The notes: generated by a model from the letters alone, not told the origin. DNA of 64,000 bases from Comamonas koreensis (GCF_021026195.1 NZ_JAJNCT010000005.1:895231-959230), one strand, 5' to 3'. Positions 36,339-45,603 are shown, counted from the first letter of the stretch. Made by a program: numbers and translations.

Positions 36339-36866
36339 ATGCCAAGTGTTCGTGCCAGCACCCCCCAGGATCTTCCCGCCATCACCCGCATTTATGCCCA
36401 CCATGTGCTGCATGGCACGGGCAGCTTTGAGACCGAAGCCCCCAGCGAAGAGGAAATGACCCGACGCCGAGACGAGGTATTGTCGCGCCAGCTCCCCTAC
36501 CTGGTGGCCGAGGATGCCGACGGCCAGATCCTGGGCTTTGCCTATGCGAACTGGTTCAAGGCGCGGCCAGCCTACCGCTTCTCGGCGGAGGACTCGATCT
36601 ATGTGGCAGATGGCCAACATGGCCGGGGCCTGGGGCGCCTGCTGATGGACGCCTTGATCGCGCACTGCGAGGCCGCCGGTGTGCGCAAGCTCATCGCCGT
36701 GATCGGTGACTCCAACAACCTCGGCTCGGTCGGCGTGCACCGCGCAGCCGGTTTTAGCCAGGTGGGCGTGATGCGCTCGGTGGGCTGGAAATTTGGCCGC
36801 TGGTTGGATATCGTGATGATGGAAAAAACCCTGGGCGATGGAGACCACAGCGCCCCCGCCACCTAA
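36339..36866 (+). CDS. GNAT N-acetyltransferase (phosphinothricin/methionine-sulfoximine acetyltransferase-like)
   Basis: 175 aa. The GNAT acetyl-CoA-binding motif is in 'IYVADGQHGRGLGRLLMDAL', preceded by 'ITRIYAHHVLHGTGSFETEA', which is typical of the PAT/MnaT group, and followed by 'GVHRAAGFSQVGVMRSVGWK'. This group acetylates L-methionine sulfoximine or phosphinothricin, and in many species other small amines, so substrate is uncertain. It is divergent from rpsP, with 107 bp between starts, and its stop lies 16 bp before the TM2 gene. Confidence 0.9.
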   Translation: MPSVRASTPQDLPAITRIYAHHVLHGTGSFETEAPSEEEMTRRRDEVLSRQLPYLVAEDADGQILGFAYANWFKARPAYRFSAEDSIYVADGQHGRGLGRLLMDALIAHCEAAGVRKLIAVIGDSNNLGSVGVHRAAGFSQVGVMRSVGWKFGRWLDIVMMEKTLGDGDHSAPAT

Positions 36867-36882
36867 CCCACCCTACCCGCCT

Positions 36883-37362
36883 ATGAGCCACCCCCTCACC
36901 CACGCAATGCCGCGCAGCAAGAGCAAGACCTTGGCCACCTGGCTGGCTTTTCTGGGGGGGCCGCTGGGCCTGCACCGCTTCTACCTGTATGGCCTGGGCG
37001 ACATGATCGGCTGGCTGCTGCCCATTCCCACGGCGCTGGGCCTGTATGGCATGGAGCGCATTGCCAGCCATGGCATTGACGACCAGGTCAGCTGGCTGCT
37101 GGTGCCGCTGCTGGGCTTCACCATTGCGGCCTGCGCATTGACAGCCATCGTCTACGGGCTGATGGCACCTGAGAAGTGGAACGCGCGCCACAACCCCAGC
37201 CTGCCCGAAGACGCGCTGCCCGGCCGCACCCGCTGGCTGACGATTTTCGGCATTGTGGCTTCGCTCCTGATCGGCACCACGATCCTGATGGCCAGCCTGG
37301 CCTACAGCTTCGAGCACTACTTCCAGTACCAGATCGAGGAAGCGCGCAAGATTTCGCAGTAA
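36883..37362 (+). CDS. TM2-domain membrane protein
   Basis: 159 aa from MSHPLTHAMPRSK. An ATG 15 codons upstream, inside the GNAT gene, would add a Pro-rich N-terminus; neither start has a good ribosome site. The TM2 pattern is 'WLAFLGGPLGLHRFYLYGLG' followed by two helices, with a third and fourth helix near 70-95 and 120-145. TM2 proteins are small membrane proteins of unknown biochemical role. It converges on the hydrolase gene, 18 bp between stops. Confidence 0.8.
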   Translation: MSHPLTHAMPRSKSKTLATWLAFLGGPLGLHRFYLYGLGDMIGWLLPIPTALGLYGMERIASHGIDDQVSWLLVPLLGFTIAACALTAIVYGLMAPEKWNARHNPSLPEDALPGRTRWLTIFGIVASLLIGTTILMASLAYSFEHYFQYQIEEARKISQ

Positions 37363-37380
37363 GGAGATGGTGGTGCAAGG

Positions 37381-38304
37381 TCAGCGTGTCTGCAGATGCG
37401 CGCGGAGAAAGCCGAACACCTGCTCCTCATAAGCCTGCGGCGCAAACTGGTGCAGGTCCACATGGGCCGCACCCGGCACCAGCCACAGCGGCTGCGGTGA
37501 TCGCCTTGCCTGGTTTGCAGCCTCTGCCATCTGCCGGGTCTCGGCGGGCGGGGTGTAACGGTCTTCCGTGCCACCCAGCACCATCACCGGCAGGGTCCAG
37601 GCTGCCAGGTGGTCAATCGGCCGCAGCTTGTGCGGCTCCAGGCCCAGGCGCAGCGGCATCTGCCACAGCAACAAGGGGGTGGCCATCCGCGCCAATGGCC
37701 CCAAGGGACCCAGCACAGCGCGCACCCGGTTGTCCACTGCGGCCCGCAGGGTGGGAAACACTCCTTCCAGCACCACGGCATCGGGTGACTGCGGCAGCTC
37801 GGCCATCAACAGACTCGCACCGCCCAAGGACACGCCGATCACCGCTACTTTTTCCGCTGGCTGCTGCTCCTGCAGCCAGGTCAGTGCCTGGGCAACCCCC
37901 AGGCCCTCACGGGGGCCGAACGACAGCATGTCGCCATCGCTTTCGCCATGCGCGGGCAAGTCCATCAGCAATACACCATGGCCCATGCGCTGCAGGGCCA
38001 GCGCCCGTGGCAGCATCGCACGGCGGTCGGATCGTATGCCGTGCAGCAGCAGCACGGCGCCCCGGCCTGGCTCACCGGGGGCATACCAGCCACGTACCGC
38101 ACCATCTGCAGATGCGATCTCCACCGCTACTGCGCCCAGCTCCGGGGGCGCTGCACCGATGTGCTGGCGGTGTGGCTGTGCCAGCCACCCTGCCAGCAAC
38201 CAGGCCACCGCAACGCCCCCCAAGCACAGCAACGCCATGGCGGCAGCCACCCACCCAAGAGGATGCAGCGGAAAAAATGAGGGAGTTAAAGGTAGATCAC
38301 GCAT
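37381..38304 (-). CDS. Membrane-anchored alpha/beta hydrolase
   Basis: 307 aa from the ATG giving MRDLPLTPSF; a TTG six codons upstream is open. One N-terminal helix (about 15-40) probably anchors it in the inner membrane with the catalytic domain outside. The fold shows the oxyanion 'LLLHGIRSDRRAM', nucleophile elbow 'VIGVSLGGASLL' (Ser), acid Asp in 'LGGTEDRYTPPAE', and His in 'PGAAHVDLHQF'. It is a serine hydrolase of the BAAT/Abhydrolase_1 type; the substrate is unknown. It lies 77 bp downstream of the pit stop, behind a terminator. Confidence 0.85.
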   Translation of the reverse strand: MRDLPLTPSFFPLHPLGWVAAAMALLCLGGVAVAWLLAGWLAQPHRQHIGAAPPELGAVAVEIASADGAVRGWYAPGEPGRGAVLLLHGIRSDRRAMLPRALALQRMGHGVLLMDLPAHGESDGDMLSFGPREGLGVAQALTWLQEQQPAEKVAVIGVSLGGASLLMAELPQSPDAVVLEGVFPTLRAAVDNRVRAVLGPLGPLARMATPLLLWQMPLRLGLEPHKLRPIDHLAAWTLPVMVLGGTEDRYTPPAETRQMAEAANQARRSPQPLWLVPGAAHVDLHQFAPQAYEEQVFGFLRAHLQTR

Positions 38305-38322
38305 GGCAATGGTTGTGTCCAA

Positions 38323-38362
38323 AGTAAAACGGCTGGCAGATCATATCCGCCAGCCGCCTTTT
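38323..38362 (-). terminator. Intrinsic terminator of the DUF47-pit operon
   Basis: On the minus strand GGCTGGC-(11 nt)-GCCAGCC followed by GTTTTACTTT, 20 bp after the pit stop. Confidence 0.8.
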
Positions 38363-38381
38363 GGCTATCAACCAACCACCA

Positions 38382-39392
38382 TCAATAGATTTGCAAACTT
38401 ACCCAGTAAGCAAACGCTGCCACAAAGGCACTGGCCGGAATGGTCAGCACCCAGGCCCAGACGATGTTGCCGGCAACGCCCCAGCGCACCGCGCTCATGC
38501 GCTGGGTAGAGCCCACGCCGACAATGGCACCTGTGATGGTGTGCGTGGTCGAAACCGGCACGCCCAGCGCCGTGGCGATGAACAAGGTCATGGCGCCACC
38601 GGTTTCGGCACAGAAGCCGCCCACGGGCTTGAGCTTGGTGATCTTCTGGCCCATGGTCTTGACGATGCGCCAGCCACCGAACATGGTGCCCAGGCCAATG
38701 GCCGCGTAGCACGAGACAATGACCCAGGTAGGTGGGCTGGCATCGGTCGCCGAGACATAGCCAGTAGACAACAACAGCAGCCAGATGATACCGATGGTCT
38801 TTTGCGCATCATTACCGCCATGGCCCAGGCTATAGGCACCGGCAGACACCAGCTGCAGGCGGCGGAACCACTTGTCGACCCGGCCCGGCGTGGTGCGGCG
38901 GAACAGCCAGGCCACGACCACCATCATCACCGAGCCCAGCAAGAAGCCAAGCACGGGAGAGACGAAGATAAAAGCCACGGTCTTCCAGATGCCGCTGGCT
39001 ATCAATGAACCCGCACCTGCCTTGGCAATCACCGCGCCCACGATGCCGCCGATCAGCGCATGCGATGAGCTGGATGGAATGCCGTAGTACCAGGTAATCA
39101 GGTTCCAGACGATGGCGCCCACCAAGGCGCCAAAGATCACATGGGTATCAACAATGCCCGGCTGGACAATGCCTTTACCAATGGTGGCTGCCACACTCAG
39201 GTGGAAGACAAAGATCGCCACAAAGTTGAAAAATGCTGCGAACACCACCGCCTGGGTGGGCTTGAGCACGCCGGTAGAGACAACGGTCGCAATCGAGTTG
39301 GCCGCGTCATGAAACCCGTTCATGAAGTCGAACAAGATGGCCAGCGCCACCAGCACGACAATCACCCACAGGGCTGTTTGCATCGGTTCCAT
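38382..39392 (-). CDS. pit: Low-affinity inorganic phosphate transporter, Pit family
   Basis: 336 aa with about ten helices. Pit imports neutral metal-phosphate with protons. The two inverted family repeats are clear: 'FDFMNGFHDAANSIATVVST' in the first half and 'GGNDAQKTIGIIWLLLLST' plus 'ALGVPVSTTHTITGAIVGVG' in the second; 'GIPSSSSHALIGGIVGAVI' closes the first repeat. GGAGAC lies about 11 bases upstream of the chosen ATG; a second ATG three codons later is possible. It is the second gene of a DUF47-pit operon. Confidence 0.95.
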   Translation of the reverse strand: MEPMQTALWVIVVLVALAILFDFMNGFHDAANSIATVVSTGVLKPTQAVVFAAFFNFVAIFVFHLSVAATIGKGIVQPGIVDTHVIFGALVGAIVWNLITWYYGIPSSSSHALIGGIVGAVIAKAGAGSLIASGIWKTVAFIFVSPVLGFLLGSVMMVVVAWLFRRTTPGRVDKWFRRLQLVSAGAYSLGHGGNDAQKTIGIIWLLLLSTGYVSATDASPPTWVIVSCYAAIGLGTMFGGWRIVKTMGQKITKLKPVGGFCAETGGAMTLFIATALGVPVSTTHTITGAIVGVGSTQRMSAVRWGVAGNIVWAWVLTIPASAFVAAFAYWVSLQIY

Positions 39393-39423
39393 GGAAGTTC
39401 AGTCTCCTGCTTGCTGCAACGGA

Positions 39424-40071
39424 TCAGGAGTTTTCCAGGATGATGCCTTCGATGTGGTTGGCCACATCCTCGCACTTGTCGGTGATGGTCTCCAGCAGCT
39501 CGTAGATGGCCTTGAGCTTGATCACCTCGCGCACATCGGGCTCCTCGCGAAAGAGCTTGCTCATCGCCGCGCGCATGACGCGGTCGGCATCACTCTCGAG
39601 GCGGTCGATCTCTTCGCAGGTCTTGATGGCCGCTTCGGTGGTGGCCGGGTCAGCAATGCGGTCGAGCATCTTGACGGCATCACGCACGCGCTCACAGCAC
39701 TTGACGCTCAGATCCGTCAGGCGGGTGATTTCCTCGGTCATGTGGCGCACGTCGTACAGCGCCATGGTCTCGGCCGAATCCTGGATCAGGTCGGCCACAT
39801 CGTCCATGGTGTTGATCAGCGAGTGGATCTGTTCCCGGTCGATGGGCGTGATGAAGGTCTTGTGCAGGGTGCGGTTGACCTCGTGGGTGACGCGATCGGC
39901 AGCGCGCTCGGCATTGTCCACATCCTGGTTGTATCGCTCACGCAGATGGGGGTCGTTGTAATTGGCGACCAGTTGGGAGAACGCATGGGCCGCTTCTACG
40001 ATGCGGTCAGCGTGCTGGTTGAAGAGTTCGAAGAAATTGCCTTCGCGCGGCAAGAGTTTGCCAAAGAGCAT
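39424..40071 (-). CDS. DUF47/PhoU-like protein, partner of Pit
   Basis: 215 aa, all-helical. Family features are 'HADRIVEAAHAFSQLVANY', 'DREQIHSLINTMDDVADLIQ' and 'ADRVMRAAMSKLFREEPD' with 'YELLETITDKCEDVANHIEG' at the end, the E/DxxxD metal-cluster pattern of PhoU-like folds. DUF47 proteins are encoded upstream of pit in many bacteria and are thought to gate or regulate phosphate uptake. AGGTG precedes the ATG. The pit start is 31 bp downstream. Confidence 0.92.
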   Translation of the reverse strand: MLFGKLLPREGNFFELFNQHADRIVEAAHAFSQLVANYNDPHLRERYNQDVDNAERAADRVTHEVNRTLHKTFITPIDREQIHSLINTMDDVADLIQDSAETMALYDVRHMTEEITRLTDLSVKCCERVRDAVKMLDRIADPATTEAAIKTCEEIDRLESDADRVMRAAMSKLFREEPDVREVIKLKAIYELLETITDKCEDVANHIEGIILENS

Positions 40072-40534
40072 GGGTGCACCTATTCGGTTTCAATGCAAAA
40101 AAGGAAAAAACCTGCGCACTCCCGGCCGGACACTGGCTTGCCAGCCCGGGCCCCAGGGCCCCGCCGCTACCCTGCAACTCCTTGAATTGTCAGCGGTGTC
40201 AGCGGTTTGCCGTGCGCAAAATCTGTCATTCACGGCGCATTGCTGCACTGCAAAATTCACCAATTTTAAATGCAATTGTCATTTCTTTGTCGCATTTGAA
40301 GCCGCCGCGCCCAAAACCGCACCGCCTGCGCCCTGCCCACGAGGCTCCGTATAGAGGAAGCAAGCCAGGCTGGCACTGTCTCCAAAAGCGCGAAGCCTTG
40401 CCCATGCCGCCGTCAGCTTGAGCAGTGTTCTGGGGAGCAATGGCAGCAGGCGCCGCCCCTCCTCCAAAAAAACGGCAGCCATGAAAAAAGCACTGCCGAG
40501 GCAGTGCTTGTGGGGAGCTGGATGTGCGCTGCGG
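40072..40534. other. 463 bp intergenic region between livF and the DUF47-pit operon
   Basis: No gene seen. It holds the pit-operon promoter region (reading left) and the livF terminator at 40484-40512. An AT-rich core at about 40250-40300 includes TTGTCAT-ttct-TTGTCGC (40276-40293), two 7-mers spaced by 4 bp like a PhoB box but pointing away from pit. Confidence 0.6.
40484..40512 (-). terminator. Intrinsic terminator of the livHMGF operon
   Basis: AAGCACTGC-(4 nt)-GCAGTGCTT, a perfect 9 bp stem followed on the minus strand by TTTT, 26 bp after the livF stop. Confidence 0.9.
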
Positions 40535-41266
40535 CTATTCGCCCAGGTAGGCGGCGCGCACCTTGGGGTCGGCCAGCAGCTGCTGGCCCAGGCCGGTCAT
40601 CGTGATGATGCCTGACTCCATCACATAGCCCCGGTCGGCAATGGCCAGCGCGCGGCTCGCGTTCTGCTCGACCAGCACGATGGTCACGCCCATCGCATAG
40701 ACATCGCGCACCACCTCGAAGATCTTGTCCACCATGATCGGCGACAGCCCCATCGACGGCTCATCGAGCAGCAGCAGCTTGGGCTGCGCCATCAGCGCGC
40801 GCGCCATCGCCAGCATCTGCTGCTCACCGCCGGACATGGTGCCCGCCAGCTGGTCCTTGCGCTCACGCAGGCGCGGGAAGATGTTGAACATCTTCTCGAT
40901 GTCGGCCTGGATGCCGGCCTTGTCCTTGCGCAGGTAGGCGCCCAGCATCAGGTTGTCGGTGATGGTCTGGCGCGTGAACACGCCCCGCCCTTCGGGCACC
41001 ATCACCAGGCCCTTGGCCACCAGGTCCCAGGCGCCGCGGCCCTTGAGGTTTTCGCCCAGAAACTCGATCTGCCCGTCATTGATCGCCTGCGTGGCCGTCA
41101 CCGCCTTCATCGTCGTGGTCTTGCCCGCGCCGTTGGAGCCGATCAGGGACACCAGCTCACCCTCATGCACCTCGAAATCGACGCCCTTGACGGCCTGAAT
41201 GCCTCCATAGGCCACTTTCAGCCCGCGTACCTTCAGCAGTACGGGGTTGGATGTCTTGTCAACCAT
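40535..41266 (-). CDS. livF: Branched-chain amino-acid ABC transporter, ATPase LivF
   Basis: 243 aa. Walker A 'LIGSNGAGKTTTMKAV', signature 'GTMSGGEQQMLAMARALM', Walker B 'KLLLLDEPSMGLSP', and the LivF-type ending 'VLVEQNASRALAIADRGYVME'. GGAGGA precedes the ATG. Last gene of livH-livM-livG-livF; 2 bp after livG. HAAT-family importers carry Leu/Ile/Val, but in this family also aromatic acids, urea or amides; no binding-protein gene is adjacent, so the substrate is open. Confidence 0.95.
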   Translation of the reverse strand: MVDKTSNPVLLKVRGLKVAYGGIQAVKGVDFEVHEGELVSLIGSNGAGKTTTMKAVTATQAINDGQIEFLGENLKGRGAWDLVAKGLVMVPEGRGVFTRQTITDNLMLGAYLRKDKAGIQADIEKMFNIFPRLRERKDQLAGTMSGGEQQMLAMARALMAQPKLLLLDEPSMGLSPIMVDKIFEVVRDVYAMGVTIVLVEQNASRALAIADRGYVMESGIITMTGLGQQLLADPKVRAAYLGE

Positions 41267-41268
41267 GC

Positions 41269-42048
41269 TCAGTGTCCTCCGGTGCCCAGATAGGCCTCAA
41301 TCACTTTTTCGTCTTTCTGCACCTCGGCGGGCGAGCCCTCGGCCAGCCGCTTGCCGTAGTCGAGCACCGTCACCCGGTCGCACAGACCCATCACCAGCTT
41401 CACATCGTGCTCGATCAGCAAGATGGTGCGGTTGTCCTGGCGAATGCGGTCTATCAGCTCGCGCAGCTGCACCTTCTCGGTCGCATTCATGCCGGCGGCG
41501 GGCTCATCGAGCGCAATCAGCTGCGGGTCGGTGGCCAGCGCGCGGGCAATCTCCAGGCGGCGCTGGTCGCCATAGGACAGGGTGCGCGCCTTGTAATCGG
41601 CATAGCGCTCGATGCCCACATAGGCCAGCAACTCGCGGGCGCGCTCGGCAATCGCGCGCTCCTCGGCCTTGAAGCCCGGCGTGCGGAAGATCGCCCCTAG
41701 CAGACCCGAGTGGCTGCGCACATGGCGGCCCACCATCACGTTCTCCAGCGCCGTCATGTCGGAGAACAGACGGATGTTCTGGAAGGTGCGCGCAATGCCG
41801 GCCTTGGCCACCAGGTGCACGGCCTTGGGCTCGTAGGGCTTGCCGGCCAGCTCGAAGCTGCCGCTGTCGGGCGTGTACAGCCCGGTGATCACATTGAAGA
41901 ACGTAGTCTTGCCGGCGCCATTGGGGCCGATCAGGCCATAGACCTGGCCGCGCTCGATGGTCAGACCCACATCCGAGAGGGCCTGCAAACCGCCAAAGCG
42001 TTTGGAAATACCTGCCACCTTCAGTGCAGGAGCTTGTGTGTTCGTCAT
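41269..42048 (-). CDS. livG: Branched-chain amino-acid ABC transporter, ATPase LivG
   Basis: 259 aa. Walker A 'LIGPNGAGKTTFFNVITGLY', signature 'TLSYGDQRRLEIARALA', Walker B 'LIALDEPAAGMNATEK', and the LivG insertion after Walker A ('ENVMVGRHVRSHSGLLGAIF'). It forms the ATPase pair with LivF on the cytosolic face. GGAGAGACGAG precedes the ATG; 15 bp after livM. Confidence 0.95.
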   Translation of the reverse strand: MTNTQAPALKVAGISKRFGGLQALSDVGLTIERGQVYGLIGPNGAGKTTFFNVITGLYTPDSGSFELAGKPYEPKAVHLVAKAGIARTFQNIRLFSDMTALENVMVGRHVRSHSGLLGAIFRTPGFKAEERAIAERARELLAYVGIERYADYKARTLSYGDQRRLEIARALATDPQLIALDEPAAGMNATEKVQLRELIDRIRQDNRTILLIEHDVKLVMGLCDRVTVLDYGKRLAEGSPAEVQKDEKVIEAYLGTGGH

Positions 42049-42063
42049 GCTCGTCTCTCCTGC

Positions 42064-43140
42064 TCAGTCTTTCTGGATCGCGCTCTTGCCATGCTCGGGT
42101 GCGGGCCACAGGCCGCGTGGGCGCAGCAGCATTACCACGATCATCGCCACCGCAATCAGCAGCTGGCGCAGGATGGAGGCATCCAGACGGCCATCGGTCA
42201 TCTGCTGCAGCGGGCCAGCCACATAGCGCAGTACCTCGGGCAGGGCCGACAGCAGCACGGCACCCAGAATGACGCCGGGGATATGGCCCAGGCCACCCAG
42301 CACCACCATGGCGACGATCATGATCGACTCCATCAGGCTGAAGGACTCGGGCGAGACAAAGCCCTGGAAGCCGGCAAACATCGCGCCGGACACGCCGCCG
42401 AATGTGGCACCCATGCCAAAGGCCATCAGCTTGAGGTTGCGGGTGTTGATACCCATGGCCTTGGCGGCAATCTCGTCCTCGCGGATGGCCATCCAGGCGC
42501 GGCCGATGCGCGAATCCTGCAGGCGGTAGCAGATCACCACGCTGGCCACGACCAGCAGCAGGAACAGGTAGTAGTACAGGGTGACCGAAGAGACCGTGTA
42601 GCTGCCGATCTCCAGCGGCTTGGCAAAGTCAAAGCCGAAGATCTTGATCGAGTCGATCTGGCCCAGGCCCTTGGGCCCGTTGGTGATGTTGACGGGCTGG
42701 TCCAGATTCAGCATGAAGATACGGATGATCTCGCCGAAACCCAGGGTCACGATGGCCAGGTAGTCCCCGCGCAGCTTGAGCACCGGGAAGCCCAATATCA
42801 TCCCCGCGACCGCCGCCAGCAACGCGGCCAGCGGTATCACCAGCCAGATGGACGTGTGCAGGCCATTGGGGAACATGGCCTTGAAGCCTTCAAAGGTCTC
42901 GGCCAGGTGCGGCGAGGCCATCAGGCCGAGCATATAGGCGCCCACGGCGTAGAACGCCACATAGCCCAGGTCCAGCAGGCCGGCAAAGCCCACAACGATG
43001 TTCAGGCCCAGGGCCAGCAGTACATAGAGCAAGGCCAGGTCGGCAATGCGCACCCAGGCGTTGCCGAAGGACTGCAGGATCAGCGGCAATACCAGCAGCG
43101 CAATCGCGCCCAGGATGAACTGTGCTTTGTTGTTCTTCAT
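42064..43140 (-). CDS. livM: Branched-chain amino-acid ABC transporter, permease LivM
   Basis: 358 aa, about ten helices. LivM landmarks are 'NIVVGFAGLLDLGYVAFYAV', 'LRGDYLAIVTLGFGEIIRIF' and 'GRAWMAIREDEIAAKAMGIN' (the ATPase-contact loop). AAGGGG precedes the ATG; 12 bp after livH. Usual length for the shorter LivM form. Confidence 0.94.
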   Translation of the reverse strand: MKNNKAQFILGAIALLVLPLILQSFGNAWVRIADLALLYVLLALGLNIVVGFAGLLDLGYVAFYAVGAYMLGLMASPHLAETFEGFKAMFPNGLHTSIWLVIPLAALLAAVAGMILGFPVLKLRGDYLAIVTLGFGEIIRIFMLNLDQPVNITNGPKGLGQIDSIKIFGFDFAKPLEIGSYTVSSVTLYYYLFLLLVVASVVICYRLQDSRIGRAWMAIREDEIAAKAMGINTRNLKLMAFGMGATFGGVSGAMFAGFQGFVSPESFSLMESIMIVAMVVLGGLGHIPGVILGAVLLSALPEVLRYVAGPLQQMTDGRLDASILRQLLIAVAMIVVMLLRPRGLWPAPEHGKSAIQKD

Positions 43141-43152
43141 GCTGTGTTCCCC

Positions 43153-44082
43153 TTAAGCCCGATCGGCCACCCGCTCACCCAGCAAGCCCGAAGGGCGCAA
43201 GGTCAGCACGATGATCAGCACGATGAACGAGAAAATGTCGACATACTGGCTGCCCAGCACACCCCCGGTGAGCTGGCCGATGTAGCCCGCGCCGATGGCT
43301 TCCACCAGGCCCAGGATCATCGCGCCCACCACGGCGCCTGCCAGGTTGCCAATACCGCCAAACACCGCCGCAATAAAGGCCTTCAAGCCAGGCAGGAAGC
43401 CCATGGTGTGCTGCGCCGTGCCGTAGTTCGAGGCCCAGAGCACACCGGCAATGGCCGCCAGCACCGCACCGATGACAAAGGTGGCCGAGATCACCATGTC
43501 GGGCTTGATGCCCATCAGCGCCGCCACGCGGGGGTTCTCTGCCGTGGCCCGCATCGCGCGGCCCAGGCGGGTGTAGTTCACCAGGTACATCAGCACCGCC
43601 AGCACCACGGCCGTCACGCCCAGCACCAGGATCTGGGTCGGCGTGATCACTGCGCCGGCCAGGTCAAAGGGCTCCATCGGCAACAGGGTCGGATAGGGCT
43701 TGTAGTTGGGCTTCCAGATGATCATGGCCAGGGTCTGCAGCAAGATCGACATGCCGATCGCGGTGATCAGCGGCGCCAGGCGCGGGCTGTTGCGCAGCGG
43801 CCGGTAGGCCAGCTTCTCGATCGTGAAATTGAGCACTGCCGCCACCACACAGGCAATCAGCGTCGCTATCAGCAAGATGATCCAGCCCGGCGTTCCCGGC
43901 ATGGCCTCCTGCATCACGCCGATGATGCTCCAGCTGGTCAGCACCCCGATCATCAGCACTTCGCCGTGCGCGAAGTTAATCAATTGAATAATGCCGTACA
44001 CCATGGTGTAGCCCAAGGCTATCAAAGCGTACATGCTGCCCAATACCAGACCATTAATGATCTGCTGCAGCAAAATATCCAT
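43153..44082 (-). CDS. livH: Branched-chain amino-acid ABC transporter, permease LivH
   Basis: 309 aa, about eight helices. LivH landmarks are 'NGLVLGSMYALIALGYTMVY', 'INFAHGEVLMIG' and 'GRAMRATAENPRVAALMGI' (the EAA-like loop). AAGGG precedes the ATG. First gene of the operon. A substrate-binding gene (livJ/K) often precedes livH; here the 435 bp upstream are non-coding. Confidence 0.95.
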   Translation of the reverse strand: MDILLQQIINGLVLGSMYALIALGYTMVYGIIQLINFAHGEVLMIGVLTSWSIIGVMQEAMPGTPGWIILLIATLIACVVAAVLNFTIEKLAYRPLRNSPRLAPLITAIGMSILLQTLAMIIWKPNYKPYPTLLPMEPFDLAGAVITPTQILVLGVTAVVLAVLMYLVNYTRLGRAMRATAENPRVAALMGIKPDMVISATFVIGAVLAAIAGVLWASNYGTAQHTMGFLPGLKAFIAAVFGGIGNLAGAVVGAMILGLVEAIGAGYIGQLTGGVLGSQYVDIFSFIVLIIVLTLRPSGLLGERVADRA

Positions 44083-44517
44083 ACAACCAACCCTTCAGCT
44101 TTGAACCACTACAGCGAAAACTGCATGAAACGGGGGTCTCCCGGGATGCAGCCGCCTCTAACCGCGATAACAGTTTTATGCGGATCGAAACAATTTTATA
44201 GACGCCCCCTTGGTTTTTTGGCGACTATCGCTCTAGCGCTTTCCCTAGTGACCCATGCGCAAACTGCATGAATACGGGGAGGGCCGCTGGACACACCTAG
44301 GGAATTTACTAGGTATAGATTCAGCAAATCGCCACAGGTTTTTAATAATTAATGCATCTACGTCAATAATTAAACAGGCGCTCCGTCTTGCTGGCGGAAC
44401 ACTGGTGTAAATATCTATATCGGTTTTCGGTTGCATAAACAACCAAATAGCCACCGCTACGGGCAGGCATAAAAAAACGCGGCCGGGGCCGCGTTTTGTC
44501 AAAGGCTTGGGCAGCGT
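44083..44517. other. 435 bp intergenic region upstream of livH
   Basis: No gene seen. The central part (44290-44420) is AT-rich and includes an inverted repeat ACCTAG-(8 nt)-CTAGGT at 44295-44314, possible operator for livHMGF, and near-identical AATAATTAA boxes about 30 bp apart. The left end must carry the livH leader; the right end carries the etfA terminator. Confidence 0.55.
44471..44498 (-). terminator. Terminator after etfA
   Basis: ACGCGGC-(4 nt)-GCCGCGT stem with a T-run on the minus strand (seven T) and a shorter one on the plus strand, 20 bp after the etfA stop. Confidence 0.88.
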
Positions 44518-45450
44518 TTACAGCTTGCTGGCCATCTCGGGCACGGCGTCGAACAGGTCAGCCACCAGGCCGTAATCGGCCACGCTGAAGATCGGCGCTT
44601 CTTCGTCCTTGTTGATCGCCACGATCACCTTGGAGTCCTTCATGCCAGCCAAGTGCTGGATGGCGCCGGAGATGCCCGCTGCCACATACAGCTGGGGCGC
44701 TACGATCTTGCCGGTCTGGCCCACTTGCAGGTCGTTGGGCGCGTAGCCCGCGTCCACCGCTGCGCGGCTGGCACCAATGGCCGCGCCCAGCTTGTCGGCC
44801 AGCGGGGTCATCACTTCGTTGAACTTCTCGGCGCTGCCCAGCGCGCGGCCACCGGAGACGATGATCTTGGCGGCCGTCAGCTCCGGGCGGTCGTTCTTGG
44901 TCACTTCGCGGCCCACAAAGCTGCTCTTGCCGCTGTCGGCTACCGCTGCTGCGTTTTCGACTGCAGCCGAGCCACCGGTGGCAGCGGCGGCATCAAAGCC
45001 GGTGCCGCGCACGGTGATGACCTTGGTAGCATCGATCGATTGCACGGTGGCAATGGCGTTGCCCGCGTAGATGGGGCGCTCGAACGTGTCGGCGCTCACC
45101 ACCTTGGTGATGTCGCTGATCTGGGCCACGTCAAGCTTGGCTGCAACGCGTGGGGCGACGTTCTTGCCCGAGGCGGTGGCTGGCGCCAGGATGTGGCTGT
45201 AGTTGCCGGCAAGGGCCAGCACTTGCGCGGCCAGGTTTTCAGCCAGGCCATCCTTGAGCGCCGGGCCTTCGGCCAGGATGACTTTGGCAACGCCTGCGAT
45301 CTGCGCTGCAGCTTGGGCTGCAGCTGCTGCGCCTTCGCCTGCGACGAGCACATGCACATCGCCGCCGCAAGCCAGCGCTGCGGTGACGGTGTTGAGCGTG
45401 GCGGTCTTGATCGTTTGGTTGTCGTGTTCTGCAATAACGAGAGCGGTCAT
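44518..45450 (-). CDS. etfA: Electron transfer flavoprotein alpha subunit
   Basis: 310 aa. It binds FAD and passes electrons from acyl-CoA dehydrogenases to ETF:quinone oxidoreductase. The C-terminal FAD domain is clear: '[15 protein letters not shown]', '[20 protein letters not shown]', '[20 protein letters not shown]' and '[16 protein letters not shown]'. The gene follows etfB after a 153 bp gap containing a 72 bp repeat; etfAB of many relatives are closer. It fits the neighbouring beta-oxidation enzymes. Confidence 0.96.
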   Translation of the reverse strand: MTALVIAEHDNQTIKTATLNTVTAALACGGDVHVLVAGEGAAAAAQAAAQIAGVAKVILAEGPALKDGLAENLAAQVLALAGNYSHILAPATASGKNVAPRVAAKLDVAQISDITKVVSADTFERPIYAGNAIATVQSIDATKVITVRGTGFDAAAATGGSAAVENAAAVADSGKSSFVGREVTKNDRPELTAAKIIVSGGRALGSAEKFNEVMTPLADKLGAAIGASRAAVDAGYAPNDLQVGQTGKIVAPQLYVAAGISGAIQHLAGMKDSKVIVAINKDEEAPIFSVADYGLVADLFDAVPEMASKL

Positions 45451-45528
45451 GTCTATCGTCTTTCAATTCAATGTGTCAGGTGTCGTTCGCGGCCTTCAAA
45501 ACTGGCGGTCCCGTGCAGCGGGACGACT

Positions 45529-45600
45529 AGCAAGGGCCGCCCCGCAGCGTGGTCGTCGTCCCCCTGGGGGGAAGGCGCCGCAGGCGACTCAGGGGGGTCA
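45529..45600. repeat. Intergenic palindromic repeat, copy 1 (etfB-etfA gap)
   Basis: Begins AGCAAGGGCCGCCCCGCAG, then GTCGTCCCCCTGGGGGG-type hairpin, then GGCGCCGCAGGCGAC and a run of G. It shares order and most bases with the copies at 49764 and 51115. In the transcript direction it starts 3 bp after the etfB stop. Confidence 0.8.
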
Positions 45601-45603
45601 AGG

